Origin: Actinostola sp. cb2023
Lineage: Eukaryota; Cnidaria; Anthozoa; Actiniaria; Actinostolidae
Assembly (NCBI GenBank): GCA_033675265.1
Contig: JAUJYZ010000220.1
Location: forward strand, 52,543-116,542
Direction of reading: 5' to 3'
Length of the DNA: 64,000 nt
Shown here: in pieces, positions 21,276 through 32,002 of the stretch
Layout: each line of letters begins with the position of its first letter
Position numbering within the stretch: position 1 is the first letter of the stretch
Notes under the pieces: model-generated
Databases searched by the model: none
What the model saw: only the letters and a program-made list of their open reading frames with translations
Told to the model about the DNA's origin: nothing
Translations under genes and position numbers: made by a program

Positions 21276-22880
21276 CACCACTGGACGGATCGATAATGAT
21301 ATGTACGATCGGACTCAGAGGAGGTCTGAATAGTATCCCAGAATGCATTGCGTTTCATATTATATTATCGTTTTTTCGTGATGTCATTACTTTCTCACAA
21401 CCGGCAAGACGACAAGAAGTAATGGCGGCGTTTAGGCCTATTGCTGGTTACTCGGCGCCTGTCTTCGATGATATTCGGTTATTATACGTTCACTGCGTAT
21501 CAAAAGAAGAGTTCTCGGTTTCCGTAACCGGCCTGGAAGGGCTTGAAGCTGTTTTTAGGATGGTTCACATCAGTTTTATCGACACATTGAGCGAGAAACG
21601 TGTTGCGTTGGTCCCTTGCTCGACAACAGACCACAACTATTCGATGGACTCTCTCTTAATAATAAGTTTTATTTAAGCAGGGAACACCTTCAGCAAGCTG
21701 TTCTCCCAGGTGTCCCTGACATCAATAAATATACAATATACATCAATATAATAATTCAAAGGTGTTCGCAGCCCAGCGCTTGTTCGCCTAACACATCGTA
21801 ACAGTTTACGTCGAGATGCACCAGTGCTTGTCCTCTTCGCGCGTTTCTCTTTGGGTTTATGTGGCGTATTGCCCGTGCTAACATACGTTCGCTTTGAGCT
21901 TTCATCCATAATTCTGAAAAAGTAAAAGTTTATATTAGTTACTGCCTTTTAGCGTATCTATTAGAACACAAGTTATTGATTTCAGCAACGAAAGAGTTGT
22001 TTTGTCACATGCCGTGACGCGTTTGTCACGAATGCTTCAGAGCAATGAAATACGACCACAAGTGTCAAAAAATGTCTAACTTCGGAGCCAGTAAAACTAT
22101 CTAAAACGTGGAGTAACTTTGAGTAATTTTATATACAAACGTTCTCCAAGCCTTACAGTACGATAACGTGTTATTAAAATATAAAATACTCAAGTCAGTA
22201 ATAAGAATAAAGCGGTTTTTGGTGAGCGCCTATCACTCAAATTTTCAAAGCGTAGTGAATACCCTTCGTAAGCTACTGATTTTTTCAAAAGACAGCGAGA
22301 AAATCATGAAATAAAGTCTTCAGGGAAGTAGTATTAATGCACTGGAAACATGTAATACAAATCTTACCTTCAATGCTGGCGATATTGCTAAACAAATCTT
22401 GCTTGTAAAACACTAACAAATCACATTCTTGAAGACTGGAAGCGTGAACTTCACAACATTTCTCCCGCAATGCATTCTGGGATACTATTCAGACCTCCTC
22501 TGGATCGGACTTTCTGTTATTCCGATGGAACCGATGGAACCATTCGACTGGATCCACGGGCCTGTTGAGATCAGTGAGTTTTACACAGGAAACCCAAACA
22601 GTACGATTCACCATTGGACGGATCGATAATGATATGTACGATCGGACTTTCTGTTATTCCGATGGAACCAATGGAACCATTCGACTGGATCCACGGGCCT
22701 GTTGAGATCAGTGAGTTTACACAGGAAACCCAAACAGTACGATTCACCACTGGACGGATCGATAATGATATGTACGATTGGACTTTCTGTTATTCCGATG
22801 GAACCGATGGAACCATTCGAATGGATCCACGGGCCTGTTGAGATCAGTGAGTTTACACAGGAAACCCAAACTACGATCGG
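21276..22880 (+). repeat. 137-bp tandem repeat interrupted by a transposon
   Basis: Units containing CGGACTTTCTGTTATTCCGA and GGCCTGTTGAGATCAGTGAG recur at 22503, 22640 and 22776 (periods 137 and 136). A partial unit (ACTGGACGGATCGATAATGA) lies at 21280-21315, cut by the element 21316-22502. Confidence 0.85.
21316..22502. mobile_element. MULE-like inverted-repeat element (1187 bp)
   Basis: Ends CAGAGGAGGTCTGAATAGTA and its complement extend to about 36-bp inverted repeats. They are flanked by an exact 9-bp duplication GATCGGACT (21307-21315 and 22503-22511), the size typical of Mutator-like elements. Inside, a plus-strand frame from 21421 begins MAAFRPIAGYSAPVFDD and runs to 21675. A minus-strand frame from 21909 begins MDESSKRTYVSTGNTPHKPK, is rich in Lys/Arg, and is preceded by a polypyrimidine acceptor (TTTTTCAG). 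Neither is recognised; they may be transposase remnants or captured host exons. Confidence 0.75.
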
Positions 22881-22904
22881 AAAATATAAATTATTCATTA
22901 CGAC

Positions 22905-23577
22905 TATATACTTGTTCCAATGGAATAATACTATTCTCCATTGGACTCTACTTGTTCCAATGGAATACTACTATTCTCCATTGGACTCTACTTGTTCCAA
23001 TGGAATACTACTATTCTTCATTGGACTCTACTTGTTCCAATGGAATACTACTCCATTGGACTCTACTTGTTCCAATGGACTCTACTTGGACTCTACTTGT
23101 TCCAATGGAATACTACTATTCTCCATTGGACTCTACTTGTTCCAATGGAATACTACTATTCTCCATTGGACTCTACTTGTTCCAATGGAATACTACTATT
23201 CTCCATTGGACTCTACTTGTTCCAATGGAATACTACTATTCTCCATTGGACTCTACTTGTTCCAATGGAATACTACTATTCTCCATTGGACTCTACTTGT
23301 TCCAATGGAATACTGCTATTCTCCATTGGACTCTACTTGTTCCAATGGAATACTACTATTCTCCATTGGACTCTACTTGTTCCAATGGAATACTACTATT
23401 CTCCATTGGACTCTACTTGTTCCAATGGGAATACTACTATTCTCCATTGGACTCTACTTGTTCCAATGGAATACTACTATTCTCCATTGGACTCTACTTG
23501 TTCCAATGGAATACTACTATTCTCCATTGGACTCTACTTGTTCCAATGGAATACTGCTATTCTCCATTGGACTCTAG
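22905..23577 (+). repeat. 40-bp minisatellite (about 16-17 units)
   Basis: The unit combines CCATTGGACTCTACTTGTTC with CAATGGAATACTACTATTCT. Early units (22905-23100) are shortened variants and later ones are almost perfect, with rare ACTGC and GGGAATA variants. As 40 is not a multiple of three and the unit has no stop in any of the three forward frames, long open frames run through in all three. I read these as by-products. Absent from copy B. Confidence 0.95.
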
Positions 23578-24220
23578 TCGTGTGTATTGGACATACATGG
23601 AAAGGGGCTTCAAAAAATGCCTTGCTGTCAGATTAAATAGATTCTTCTCACCCTATACTCGGTGTAATGGCGGAATTGTTGTTTTGTGTTGCTTCTCGAA
23701 GCCATGGTTCTCTTATATCTTCGTCTATTTCCTTATTCTAAGGGGCCGTTCACACTTGGACCATTTTGGATCGATCTAGTTTGGATCGATCCGAGATCGA
23801 TACGAGCTCAGTTTTCGAGAGCGTTCACACTATAAACATGTATAAACGTATCACCAAAAAAAAAGAAATTTTAATAGATAGGCACTCATCAATCACATGG
23901 GGATACTGGTAGACTGACGGTTTGTTTTTCTTGGCTGACTGAAGTTGGCGAGAGAAAGTTGCGCATGAAGAATATGTTTGCCAGTGTCTTCCTGGATTCA
24001 GAGGTGAACTTATTCGGTCAGCTTCTCTCGCTGCCCGGTTACGACGCATGCAGTTTCGCGAAAAAGTAGGGGCTATTTTGCAGTCTACGAATTTTCAGTT
24101 TCGTATTAATTTTGCTACATTTATGAACACCTATAAGCTTATATTGATTGTAGAATAAAAGAAGTTGCAGTTGCCAATATTAGTACAGTTTGGTGTATGC
24201 GTCTGTAATAAATAGCATTG

Positions 24221-24444
24221 TTATATACCAACTGTCAAAGTTCATTTTTCTCGTGCTCTGATTGGGCGAGCGGGTATCACGTGAACGTGAACAAGTTTTC
24301 ATGTTTCAGCGGGCAACAATATGTTGTGGACCGGCAATAACAAAACCGGAAGTTGATTGAGCTTTGTAACCTTGATTGGCGTTGGTAATCGCGCTTGAAA
24401 ATCGGGAAACCCATCTTTTTGTTGTTCTTTGACAGTTGGTATAT
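24221..24444. mobile_element. MITE with ATATACCAACTGTCAAAG ends
   Basis: Inverted ends ATATACCAACTGTCAAAG (24221) and CTTTGACAGTTGGTATAT (24444) lie 224 bp apart, with no coding content. A second inverted pair follows directly: TAGCTAATTGCATAATCGTT at about 24444 against its complement at about 24715. Confidence 0.7.
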
Positions 24445-24732
24445 AGCTAATTGCATAATCGTTGTCGGGTTGAAAATCATGAAAGCTATGACCAAAAGGA
24501 ATTCTGGGTAATTAAAACTCTCAAATAACACCGTCAAATGATCGACTTATTATCCAGACTTGTAGGATCTTAGTTAAATAGCTCATATACCTTCAAAACT
24601 ACGAGAACATTGAATATATCTGTATGTAATGTGGGTCATGAACTGATTTCCCATCCATCCTTGCGGTCTCAGCTACTATCATTTATGATTTTCGACCCGA
24701 CAACGATTATGCAATTAGCTATATAACAAAAC

Positions 24733-24846
24733 ACTTATTGACTGGGACCTCGGGAAAGCAGTATGTTTTGCCGTCCCTCGACCGCGAATGTTTCCCGAGG
24801 CGGACCACAAAACATACTGTTTCCCTCGGTCCCAGTCAATAAGTCT
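24733..24846. repeat. Small palindrome in the Harbinger element
   Basis: CTTATTGACTGGGACC and GGTCCCAGTCAATAAG bound a 114-bp near-palindrome with inner arms CAGTATGTTTTG/CAAAACATACTG. Confidence 0.8.
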
Positions 24847-25019
24847 TAATTGTACTATCTTGTAATCATTCAGATTATATTTACAAGTTTTAACGCGAAA
24901 ACAAACCGTTAAAAATCGATAAAAATCGGTATCACCTTTTTTCCTTATTTCCTTTTTCGATTTTTACCGATTTCCGTTTAAAAAAAATCACTTGATTTTT
25001 ATCGATATCGATTGACTAC

Positions 25020-25150
25020 TATAGAAAATGAACTAGAAGTTCTTGATTGAGATGCGTGACACAACGGTTTATCACACTGATGAAGGGCTATGCCCGAAAC
25101 GTCTGTAAAATACAATTGACACATAAAATAATTTTGTTTACCATTGTTTT
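25020..25150 (+). mobile_element. 131-bp insertion carrying a hammerhead core, 13-bp target duplication
   Basis: Bounded by identical ATCGATTGACTAC at 25007-25019 and 25151-25163. The insert contains an exact hammerhead core and no protein. Size, variable-length duplication and ribozyme fit a terminal fragment of a Penelope-like element or a small ribozyme-bearing retroelement. It lies just upstream of the Harbinger transposase remnant. Confidence 0.7.
25077..25103 (+). ncRNA. Hammerhead ribozyme (type I, minimal helix III)
   Basis: CTGATGA (25077-25083), helix II GGGC-TAT-GCCC (25085-25095), GAAA (25096-25099), minimal helix III C-G, then TC at the expected cleavage position (25102-25103). 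Helix I starts with ACA (25074-25076) against TGT (25104-25106), with patchy pairing beyond. All conserved core bases are present. Hammerheads with tiny helix III are known in the terminal repeats of Penelope-like elements, where they act best as dimers. Confidence 0.7.
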
Positions 25151-25215
25151 ATCGATTGACTACGTCGGGAATAAAGTAAATAACAGAAAAACGGTTTTGG
25201 CGAGAACCAACCAGA

Positions 25216-25500
25216 GTGGGTAGTTTGTTCTGGGAGCAGACTGTAACCAAATGGACAGATGATAAACTTTGGATCGACGACTTCAGAATGTCAAGAGAGT
25301 CGTTTCACTTCCTCTGCGAATCGTTAGATGAAGTTCTGAAAAGGGAGGATACCATCTGATGCAGGTTTCGCAAGGCTATTACAGTCGAGAAACGAATGGC
25401 AATTTGTGTATGGCACCTGGCTACCGGCGAAGACCTAAGATCACTTGGCTGGCGATTTGATGTTGCGAAAAGTGCCAGGTCGTCAATGGATTTTTTATAA
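25216..25500 (+). pseudogene. Harbinger transposase, N-terminal fragment
   Basis: Frame with FWEQTVTKWTDDKLWIDDFR, then MSRESFHFLCESLDEVLK, one in-frame TGA at 25357-25359, then RFRKAITVEKRMAICVWHLA and TGEDLRSLGWRFDV. This matches the start of PIF/Harbinger (HARBI1-like) transposases: the NFRMSRE-type helix, a basic RFRKAI-type segment, and a helix-turn-helix with W-x-LATG. The catalytic DDE domain is missing, cut at about 25475, where minus-strand Myb-like sequence begins. Confidence 0.85.
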
Positions 25501-25568
25501 GCAGTTTTCAGATGCTTTACTTTTGTCCTGCACTGATTCGCATCTCGTTTGAATACCAAAGCCTCCAT
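25470..25568 (-). pseudogene. Myb/SANT-like Harbinger accessory protein fragment
   Basis: Minus-strand frame starting MEALVFKRDANQCRTKVKHL and continuing KTAYKKS. The QCR-x-K-(V/I)-K-x-LK-x2-Y pattern is the third helix region of Myb/SANT-like proteins. Autonomous Harbinger elements encode such a partner next to the transposase. Here both are truncated and abut each other convergently, as left by an internal deletion. Confidence 0.65.
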
Positions 25569-25645
25569 CTCCTTCCTTATCTGTCCGCATACTACTGTAT
25601 TCGGTATTCGATACTACAGTTTCTAGCTACGACACAAGTTCTAAA

Positions 25646-26099
25646 TTGTTACTTGAAATGCTTGGTTGGAATAAATTATCTATAGATCAGAAGAAACAAA
25701 AAGTTATTACGGTGTACAGAGCCATTAATAATTATGCACCACCATACTTAAAAGATATGTTCATTCCCAGAAAGAGTACATACAACCTAAGAGACTTTGA
25801 AAATAAACTCGAAATTCCCAAACCTATAGAACTGATTACCTTAAGCGGAGCTTTAGCTACAATGGTGCAGTTCTGTGGAATGACCTACCCAAAGAATTGA
25901 GACTCTCAAAATCCCTTTCTCATTTTAAAAAGGAAACTGAGAATTTCTTTTCTAAATCAGACTCCCACACGGCAAACATGTAAAACAGTTTTATTTTTAG
26001 ATAATTATATATTAACTAGATTTTAAATTATTGTATATTATTCTAAACTGATGTTTCTTACCGTGATTAAATAAAATTTTGTCTGTCTGTGTCTGTCTT
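25646..26099 (+). pseudogene. CR1/L2-type LINE, 3' end with TGTCTG tail
   Basis: LGWNKLSIDQKKQKVITVYR, then INNYAPPYLKDMF and YNLRDFENKLEIPKP, followed after a frame change (about 25835) by SFSYNGAVLWNDLPKELRLS and a stop at 25981. This is the conserved C-terminal tail after the reverse transcriptase of CR1/L2-clade non-LTR retrotransposons. A short 3' UTR ends in AATAAA and a GTCTGTCTGTGTCTGTC microsatellite (about 26080-26097). It is a 5'-truncated insertion inside the Harbinger element. Confidence 0.85.
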
Positions 26100-26523
26100 C
26101 TTCTGTGAATTGTTCAGTATATTCATAATTGCCTCTGTTTCCCAATTCGATATTAGAGCCAAAACTCGCTTGTCGCTCCACGTTTCACCACGTTTCGACA
26201 TCATTCAGTGGAGTATATATATGCTACTTTTACTAGTTACGCGCGTTCCAAAGAAAACAATTTAAAAGTCGCGCTCTCAAGAACTGCACATGCGTAATTA
26301 GCATCCATGTGCGTAATTAGCATACAACAACAGCCAGTTAGTACGTATAGCGTTCACACTTACATGCGAGCTACTTTAGATCGATCCGAGACCACCTCTC
26401 GAGGTGGTCTAGTTTAGATCGGTCTCGGACCGATCTCAGCTCGCTTTGGACCGTTCACACTTGGCCCGTTTGTCTTTAGATCGATCTCGGATCGATCTAA
26501 ATGGCTAGTGTGAACGGCCCTAA

Positions 26524-27790
26524 GTCTCTGAAAGTATAAATGAGAGGACAAACTTTACAGAAAAATTAGTTGTTAAGAAAATTAAAACTTGTTTCTACTG
26601 TTATGCATTGCAGCATTTTTGCTTAAAGTTACTGGATTCGCGACGAGCAGAAATATGAACTTCAAGTGTTCAAGTCAAATTATTTTTCGATTTCTACCGT
26701 CCCCCAAGCTGCTTACTGTTACGGAGGCGAAGATTATTCAATAGTCATTCCATTCATCACAATAAATGACTTTTTAAAAATGTCTAGCTCCTGCTCTGAA
26801 TGTTCAAAGTGCATGTATACTTCGAAGACAGCAGCCATTGTCAGTTTAGCTTGTTATGTCTGGACCTCCGTCACCTTACATTATACACTCATATACACTC
26901 ATATTGCATCATAAATACTTGTTATGACAACTGTAGCATGCCTTCAACATTGATAAAATAGAATCCATCATTTTGAGTTGCATATATTCATATAGGCAAG
27001 TTAATAAATAAATATATGAGATATAGAACTTCGCCATCTTGTTTGTTATTCCTGGTATTTAAATTAGCGCGGAATGGCGCGGGATCTATGCGCGTGTCAG
27101 AGGGTCTTTGTAATACTGTTGGTATTTCACGCATGCGCAGACAAAATGCCCATATGCTCCTCGTGCGAGTTTCTCCAGATAGTATAGTTTTTAGGACTGA
27201 TCATCTTTTTCTTGCTGCGCGAGCAGCGTACCGTTATTTCCAGTTAGTGCACGTGCAGTTGTTTATATAGTCACGCGCATAATAAAACGAGTTCTTGCAA
27301 ATAAAACGAGATATCAGATAAATTGGTGAATCTACGAAGTGCCGTGGGCCTTTCAAAAGAGACAAATAATAATGGCGTTCTATATAGCAGTTCGAGCCGT
27401 GCCTGGTATGCTCATTTCATTATAATATTGAGCATTTATTACAAACGGCCATTTCGAATAGAATATATTTTGTATTTTGCGACAGTGAAGGGTGGACTAC
27501 TCAACTACGGCTAAGCGGCAGGTGGCAATGACTTCGGATATAAATTTCTCCATCGAGGGAGTGATGAGATGTAGAGTTCGGGATGTGGAGTAGAAGTCGT
27601 TTCCACGGTAGTGCATCTATAGGATTTGCATGATCTATTTAGTATATAATTACATTATTTATGAATTTAGTTCAACGTTTGCCACCAACTCGTACCAGAG
27701 TCGTAATTTCCAACTTGGTTGAAGCCAGACTCTCGCCAATTTAATATGGCTTTTGTTTAATATCACATGTAACCTTTGATCAATTATTAC
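26524..27790. other. Duplicated non-coding segment
   Basis: Matches 60758-62035 with few differences. A frame around 26666-26914 is not conserved in reading frame between the copies. No recognised gene. The last 40 bases lead into the polypyrimidine acceptor of the SRCR exon. Confidence 0.55.
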
Positions 27791-27805
27791 TTTGCTTCTT
27801 TTCCA

Positions 27806-28285
27806 AGGTCCACCAGCAGATAATATACAACTTGAACCTGGTACAACAGGTTCAGGTGTTGCTGGTATTGTACGAGTCTACCACAATGGCCAATGGGGAA
27901 CAGTGTGTCATAATATCTTCGATATGAACGACGCCAAGGTTGCATGTCGATAACTTGGTTTTTCCAAAGCTGTAGGATATTGGCGCTATGGACGAGGGTC
28001 AGGAAAAGTCTGGCTGAACTGGATGGCATGTTCAGGTTCAGAGACTTCACTTCAGAGCTGTACTCACAAATATGATGTTGGTGTCGTATTTGGTACAATG
28101 CGGACAAAGGAAGGAAGAACGGAAGAAATCAGGGAAGAAGGAAGGAAAGCAGAAGCAACGGGGACTAAAAGGAACAGAGAGATCTCACTTCATACCTGTT
28201 CTCACGCCGCCGGATGTGGAGATGGGAGCTGGTGTAGCAGTCACACCGAAGATGTTGGTGTCGTTTGTTCTGCTTATCAAGATTA
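27806..28285 (+). pseudogene. SRCR domain exon, interrupted by a stop and degenerate tail
   Basis: After TTGCTTCTTTTCCAAG the frame reads [39 protein letters not shown] and [12 protein letters not shown] then replaces the Gln codon of CRQLG (27950-27952). It continues [20 protein letters not shown] to SCTH, where the GWG segment is deleted, giving KYDVGVVFGT. A charged, repetitive stretch and a second partial SRCR end (DVGVVCSAYQD) follow. No donor GT follows the end. In copy B (62055-62460) the stop is absent but other lesions occur. Confidence 0.85.
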
Positions 28286-28476
28286 ATAAAATATAAATTT
28301 GTTATTTACTTTTATCTCTTTAGATATGGAATAAATTGAACTTGATCTAAGTCATTTAGTATTCCTTATTGTAAGAGTATTTCATGTATGGTAATTCCTG
28401 GCCAAAATTCCTTGAAACTATTTCGTTAAATATGACATGTCATCTTTGATCAATTATTACTTTGCGGGTTCTTTAC

Positions 28477-28866
28477 AAAGATCCACCAGCAGATAATATA
28501 CAACTTGAACCTGGTACAACAGGTTTAGCTGTTGCTGGTTTTGTACGAGTCTACCACAATGGCCAATGGGGAACAGTGTGTCATCGTAACTTCGGCATGA
28601 ACGACGCCAAGGTTGCGTGTCGACAACTTGGTTTTACTAAAGCTTTGGGACCGATGTACTATGGACGAGGGTCGGGAAAAGTCTGGCTCTACAACATGCA
28701 GTGTTCAGGTTCAGAGACCTCACTTCATAGCTGTACTCACAATGGATGGGGAAGTGTTGCCTCTTGGTGCAACAGTCACACAAGTGATGTTGGTGTCGTG
28801 TGTTCTGGATACGAAAGACCTGACGAGGCATTTCCTACACAACTGTCAGGCATCTATTCACCTTGA
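28477..28866 (+). CDS. SRCR domain exon (intact)
   Basis: One uninterrupted SRCR domain of about 110 residues: [20 protein letters not shown] linker, [70 protein letters not shown], then CNSHTSDVGVVCSGYE. It has six cysteines (VC, AC, QC, SC, WC, VC), the group A set, although the module sits in a single exon as in group B. An acceptor-like TTCTTTACAAAG precedes it. After VVCSGYE the frame runs on through unconserved residues to a stop at 28864-28866, and no clear donor is seen, so it may be a terminal exon. SRCR modules act outside the cell in binding and recognition; the partner is unknown. Copy B's counterpart (62770-63065) is wrecked by indels. Confidence 0.8.
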   Translation, partial: KDPPADNIQLEPGTTGLAVAGFVRVYHNGQWGTVCHRNFGMNDAKVACRQLGFTKALGPMYYGRGSGKVWLYNMQCSGSETSLHSCTHNGWGSVASWCNSHTSDVGVVCSGYERPDEAFPTQLSGIYSP

Positions 28867-29244
28867 AGAACTTGTAACCACTTCCGGTCGGAAGACTCGG
28901 TTGTATTTTGATTGGCAATTAATTATCAAATTCAGTTGTGTACGTGTGAATTACATTGCTTCGTGCTGAACTAATCTCATTGAAAATCTCGAAGAACTCT
29001 AAGGAAATCATCACAAGAACCTTCAAATTTAACAATAATTAGAATATAGTCATACTCACTCGACCAATCGGCGCCCAGCATTTGTGCGCTCTATATCTCA
29101 TAAAGTAACTAATAGGACTTTAACAATGGACTCATTAGTATTCTCTATATAGAGAATAATATTAAAGCTCTATGTTTTCTTTTGTTCCAAAGCCTTATTA
29201 GTATTCTCTATATAGGGAATACTAATGACTAACATAGAGAATAC
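28867..29244. other. Intergenic segment with short inverted repeats
   Basis: Contains TTAGTATTCTCTATATAGAG and TTAGTATTCTCTATATAGGG about 60 bp apart and a partial complement; otherwise nothing is recognised. Confidence 0.5.
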
Positions 29245-29276
29245 TAGAGTGCAAATATTATATCCATGAAATAGTA

Positions 29277-30686
29277 CACGTCGGGCACAAATGACCCCAA
29301 AATCGGCAATGTTAAACGGCCTCTTTTACATTAACCTTCGTATTTTCAACAATTTGACATCAATTGGGATGAAAGTTTCGGAGGTTGCTTACTACATGTA
29401 GTGTTTTATTTTGGCATGCTAAAAGTTACCACTGACGTAATTGTGACGTCATCACGAATTGTTACATTTCTCGGGAAAATCGAGATCACATTAAAACGTT
29501 CTGAAAAGTAGATATTTCGAAAGAGAATAACATTCTCTAAAACTTGGTGAATTTTTATCTCGTTGCGGTAATATATGGCTGAGTTATAAAGGATATTCAT
29601 TTTATGATGACGTCATAGAAATGACGTCACCTAAATAGCATTAAAGCTTTACGGAGCAATGGAAATCGATGAAATGACGTTCTCGTGATCATTTATGGTT
29701 AATAATAGATGTTTGTATTGGACGATGCTGAACATTTTGGTCCACGATCTTTATTAGGGATATTTTAAAATATTAGTGACGTCATTATGACATACCGGGA
29801 ATCTGTCAATATTTGTGATTAATATTTCTAATACTTCTCTTCAAAAAGTCAAAAATCTAAAACGATACGATTTGAGGGGGGTCTTAGTTCTTTCAATATG
29901 CAAAGTGTGAAGACAAAAGATTTTCAAACAAAAAAGTTGAATGAAGAAGTTTATTTACGAATGGCTCTATATAATTCATTTGGGAAATTATGAACAATAT
30001 ATATAAAAATAACTTCTTCATTCAACTTTTTTGTTTGAAAATATTTTGTCTTCACACTTTGCATATTGAAAGAAATAAGAAGCCACTCAAATCGTATCGT
30101 TTTAGATTTTTGATTTTTTGAAGATAAGTATTAGAAATATTAATCAAAAATATTGACAGATTTCTTTTACGTCATAATGACGTCACCAATATTTTAAAAT
30201 ATCCCTAATAGAGATCGTGGACCAAAATTTTAAGCTTCGTCCATTACAAACATCTATTATTAACCATAAATGATCACGATAACGTCATTTCATCGATTTT
30301 CATTGCTCCGTAAAGCTTTAATGCTATTTAGGTGATGTCATTTCTATGACGTCATCATAAAATGAATAGCCTTTATAACTCAGCCATAAATTATCGCAAC
30401 GAGATAAAAATTGCACCAAGTTTTAGAGAATGTTATTCTCTTTCGAAATATCTACTTTTCAGAACGTTTTAATGTGATCTCGATTTTCCCGAGAAATGTA
30501 ACAATTCGTGATGACGTCACAATTACGTCAGTGGTAACTTTTAGCATGCCAAAATAAAACACTACATGTAGTAAGCAACCTCCGAAACTTTCATCCCAAT
30601 TGATGTCAAATTGTTGAAAATACGAAGGTTAATGTAAAAGAGGCCGTTTAACATTGCCGATTTTGGGGTCATTTGTGCCCGACGTG
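29277..30686. mobile_element. 1.41-kb near-perfect palindrome (foldback element)
   Basis: Ends CACGTCGGGCACAAATGACC and its complement. The two arms, each about 660-690 bp, match almost along their length around a small AT-rich loop near 29960-30010. The flanks share TAGTA (29272-29276, 30688-30692). It has several TGACGT/ACGTCA sites and no coding frame. Transcription through it would give a long hairpin RNA. Confidence 0.9.
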
Positions 30687-30727
30687 GTAGTAAAACTAGT
30701 AAAATGTTAATTAGTACTAAATGTTAG

Positions 30728-32002
30728 CAGGAGCCCATTACTAGGAGCCTTCCTCTCCTATAATAGGTTTGTGTGACATCAAATGCACAAATTGGGCTAA
30801 AAATAGAACACTCATTAAAAATTCTGCGCGATTAACCAATCATGTCGCGTCTTACACAATAGGAATTTGACGTCAGATTCAACACTGTACCATGTAGTTC
30901 CAGTGATTCTAATAAAAGGATCAGAATCTAGTGACGGAAATTTCAGATCAGTTTCGTCGTCTGACTTCAGTACTTCATCAAGCGAGGAAGAACAATGATT
31001 GAAAACATTAAAAACAAAAAGTGCGAGAACCAGTTCTATAAACAAAGCTACTAGTTAAAAAGGCCAGTTCAAAACCCGGCCAAAAAACGAACATCTTCTG
31101 CTCTTTCTGAGAAGGAATTCAACGATCTGGTATCATGGATAATCTCTTACGAAGAACATAATTAAACTTGTGCAGGACTAGCAGTGAGAACCAAGCTATG
31201 AATATTCCAAACCGCCGGTGTGTTTTGCTAATTAGCAATTGTTATCTGAAACGCAGCAAAATGAATCACGAGGAGCTTCTTTTTCTTTGGCCTGGATGAA
31301 TTTTAATCTCATTTTTATTCATCGGCTGATCTTGGAGTGCCGGCTTTCTTGCATTCTTTGAACTGAAGACGCCTTTGGCGAATGAACTTCGCATACACTC
31401 AGTGATAACCCTCTTGTTTTAGTGTTCTTTGCCGCTCTTTAAGGCACGGTTCGTCGGTTGAAAGTTTCAGTTGTTTTTTCGACTATCTTTCGGCGAAGAA
31501 GTTATTTAGCAAAGTGCACATTTGTGTGGTTTAATTGTTATGTTGGCGCCGCTATCCAACTTTTACTTCATCAGAGTCGAAATCATTGGAGAACGCTTCA
31601 TTCTTACGAAGACTAAATCATGAATCAAAAGTTGATAAAATAAGAATAAACATATGAAGCGATAGGTATAAGAACGTACGTAAAAGAATTTCGCGACAAC
31701 GTAAGTCGCCAAACTAAAAGTCTCCACTAAGCGCTCTGGCAATATGTCAGTTTATTGATACATGTGATTCATTCATTGTACACAGTTGTCTCGTTCTTGT
31801 GCAAGGGAAAAATAGACTTGGACTTCCATGGATTAAGAATATCAATATTTTGGATCAAGTCCTCGCGTCTTCCGTTTGGCGGCCATTTTATTTTTCAATT
31901 TGAAATTCTTCGGAAATTTGCATATCTAAAAATAGCCCAATTTGTGCATTTGATGTCACATGAACCTATTACTAGAGGAAGGCTCCTAGTAATGGGCTCC
32001 TG
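30728..32002. mobile_element. Inverted-repeat element with CAGGAGCCC ends (1275 bp)
   Basis: Ends CAGGAGCCCATTACTAGGAG and its complement, flanked by ATGTTAG (30721-30727, 32003-32009), so a 7-bp or longer duplication. Subterminal repeats also pair (TTTGTGCATTTGATGTCAC near both ends). An open frame on the minus strand (31045-30815) begins MFIELVLALFVFNVFNHCSS and contains an acidic stretch; I do not recognise it. A related left end starts at 63806. Confidence 0.85.

Larger units (their letters stand above)
23742..26520. mobile_element. PIF/Harbinger transposon (2779 bp, decayed)
   Basis: Ends GGGGCCGTTCACACT and, on the right, AGTGTGAACGGCCC form inverted repeats continuing into GATCGATC-rich subterminal sequence. 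TAA lies on both sides (23739-23741, 26521-26523). Copy B has the empty site at about 60755-60758 (TAAA, a one-base difference). TAA/TTA target duplications define Harbinger elements, and the interior holds a Harbinger transposase fragment and a Myb-like fragment on the opposite strand. It is invaded by a LINE end, a 131-bp hammerhead insertion and MITEs. Confidence 0.9.
3158..28815. repeat. Segmental duplication, copy A
   Basis: Direct, nearly collinear copy of 46769-63065. By eye, matching blocks are 5430-7800 with 49130-51515, 11574-11950 with 51508-51888, 12468-17833 with 53306-58670, 18781-20077 with 58671-60229 (except a B-only insertion), 20735-21030 with 60230-60520, 23606-23741 with 60621-60757, and 26521-28815 with 60758-63062. 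Copy A is longer because of private insertions at 7801-11573, 17838-18780, about 21031-23605 and 23742-26520. Identity looks very high but I did not compute it. Confidence 0.9.

Noticed and set aside
22702..23779. Long open frames of 230-330 codons through the minisatellite
   Set aside because: All three frames are open because the 40-bp unit lacks stops; the peptides are pure repeats.
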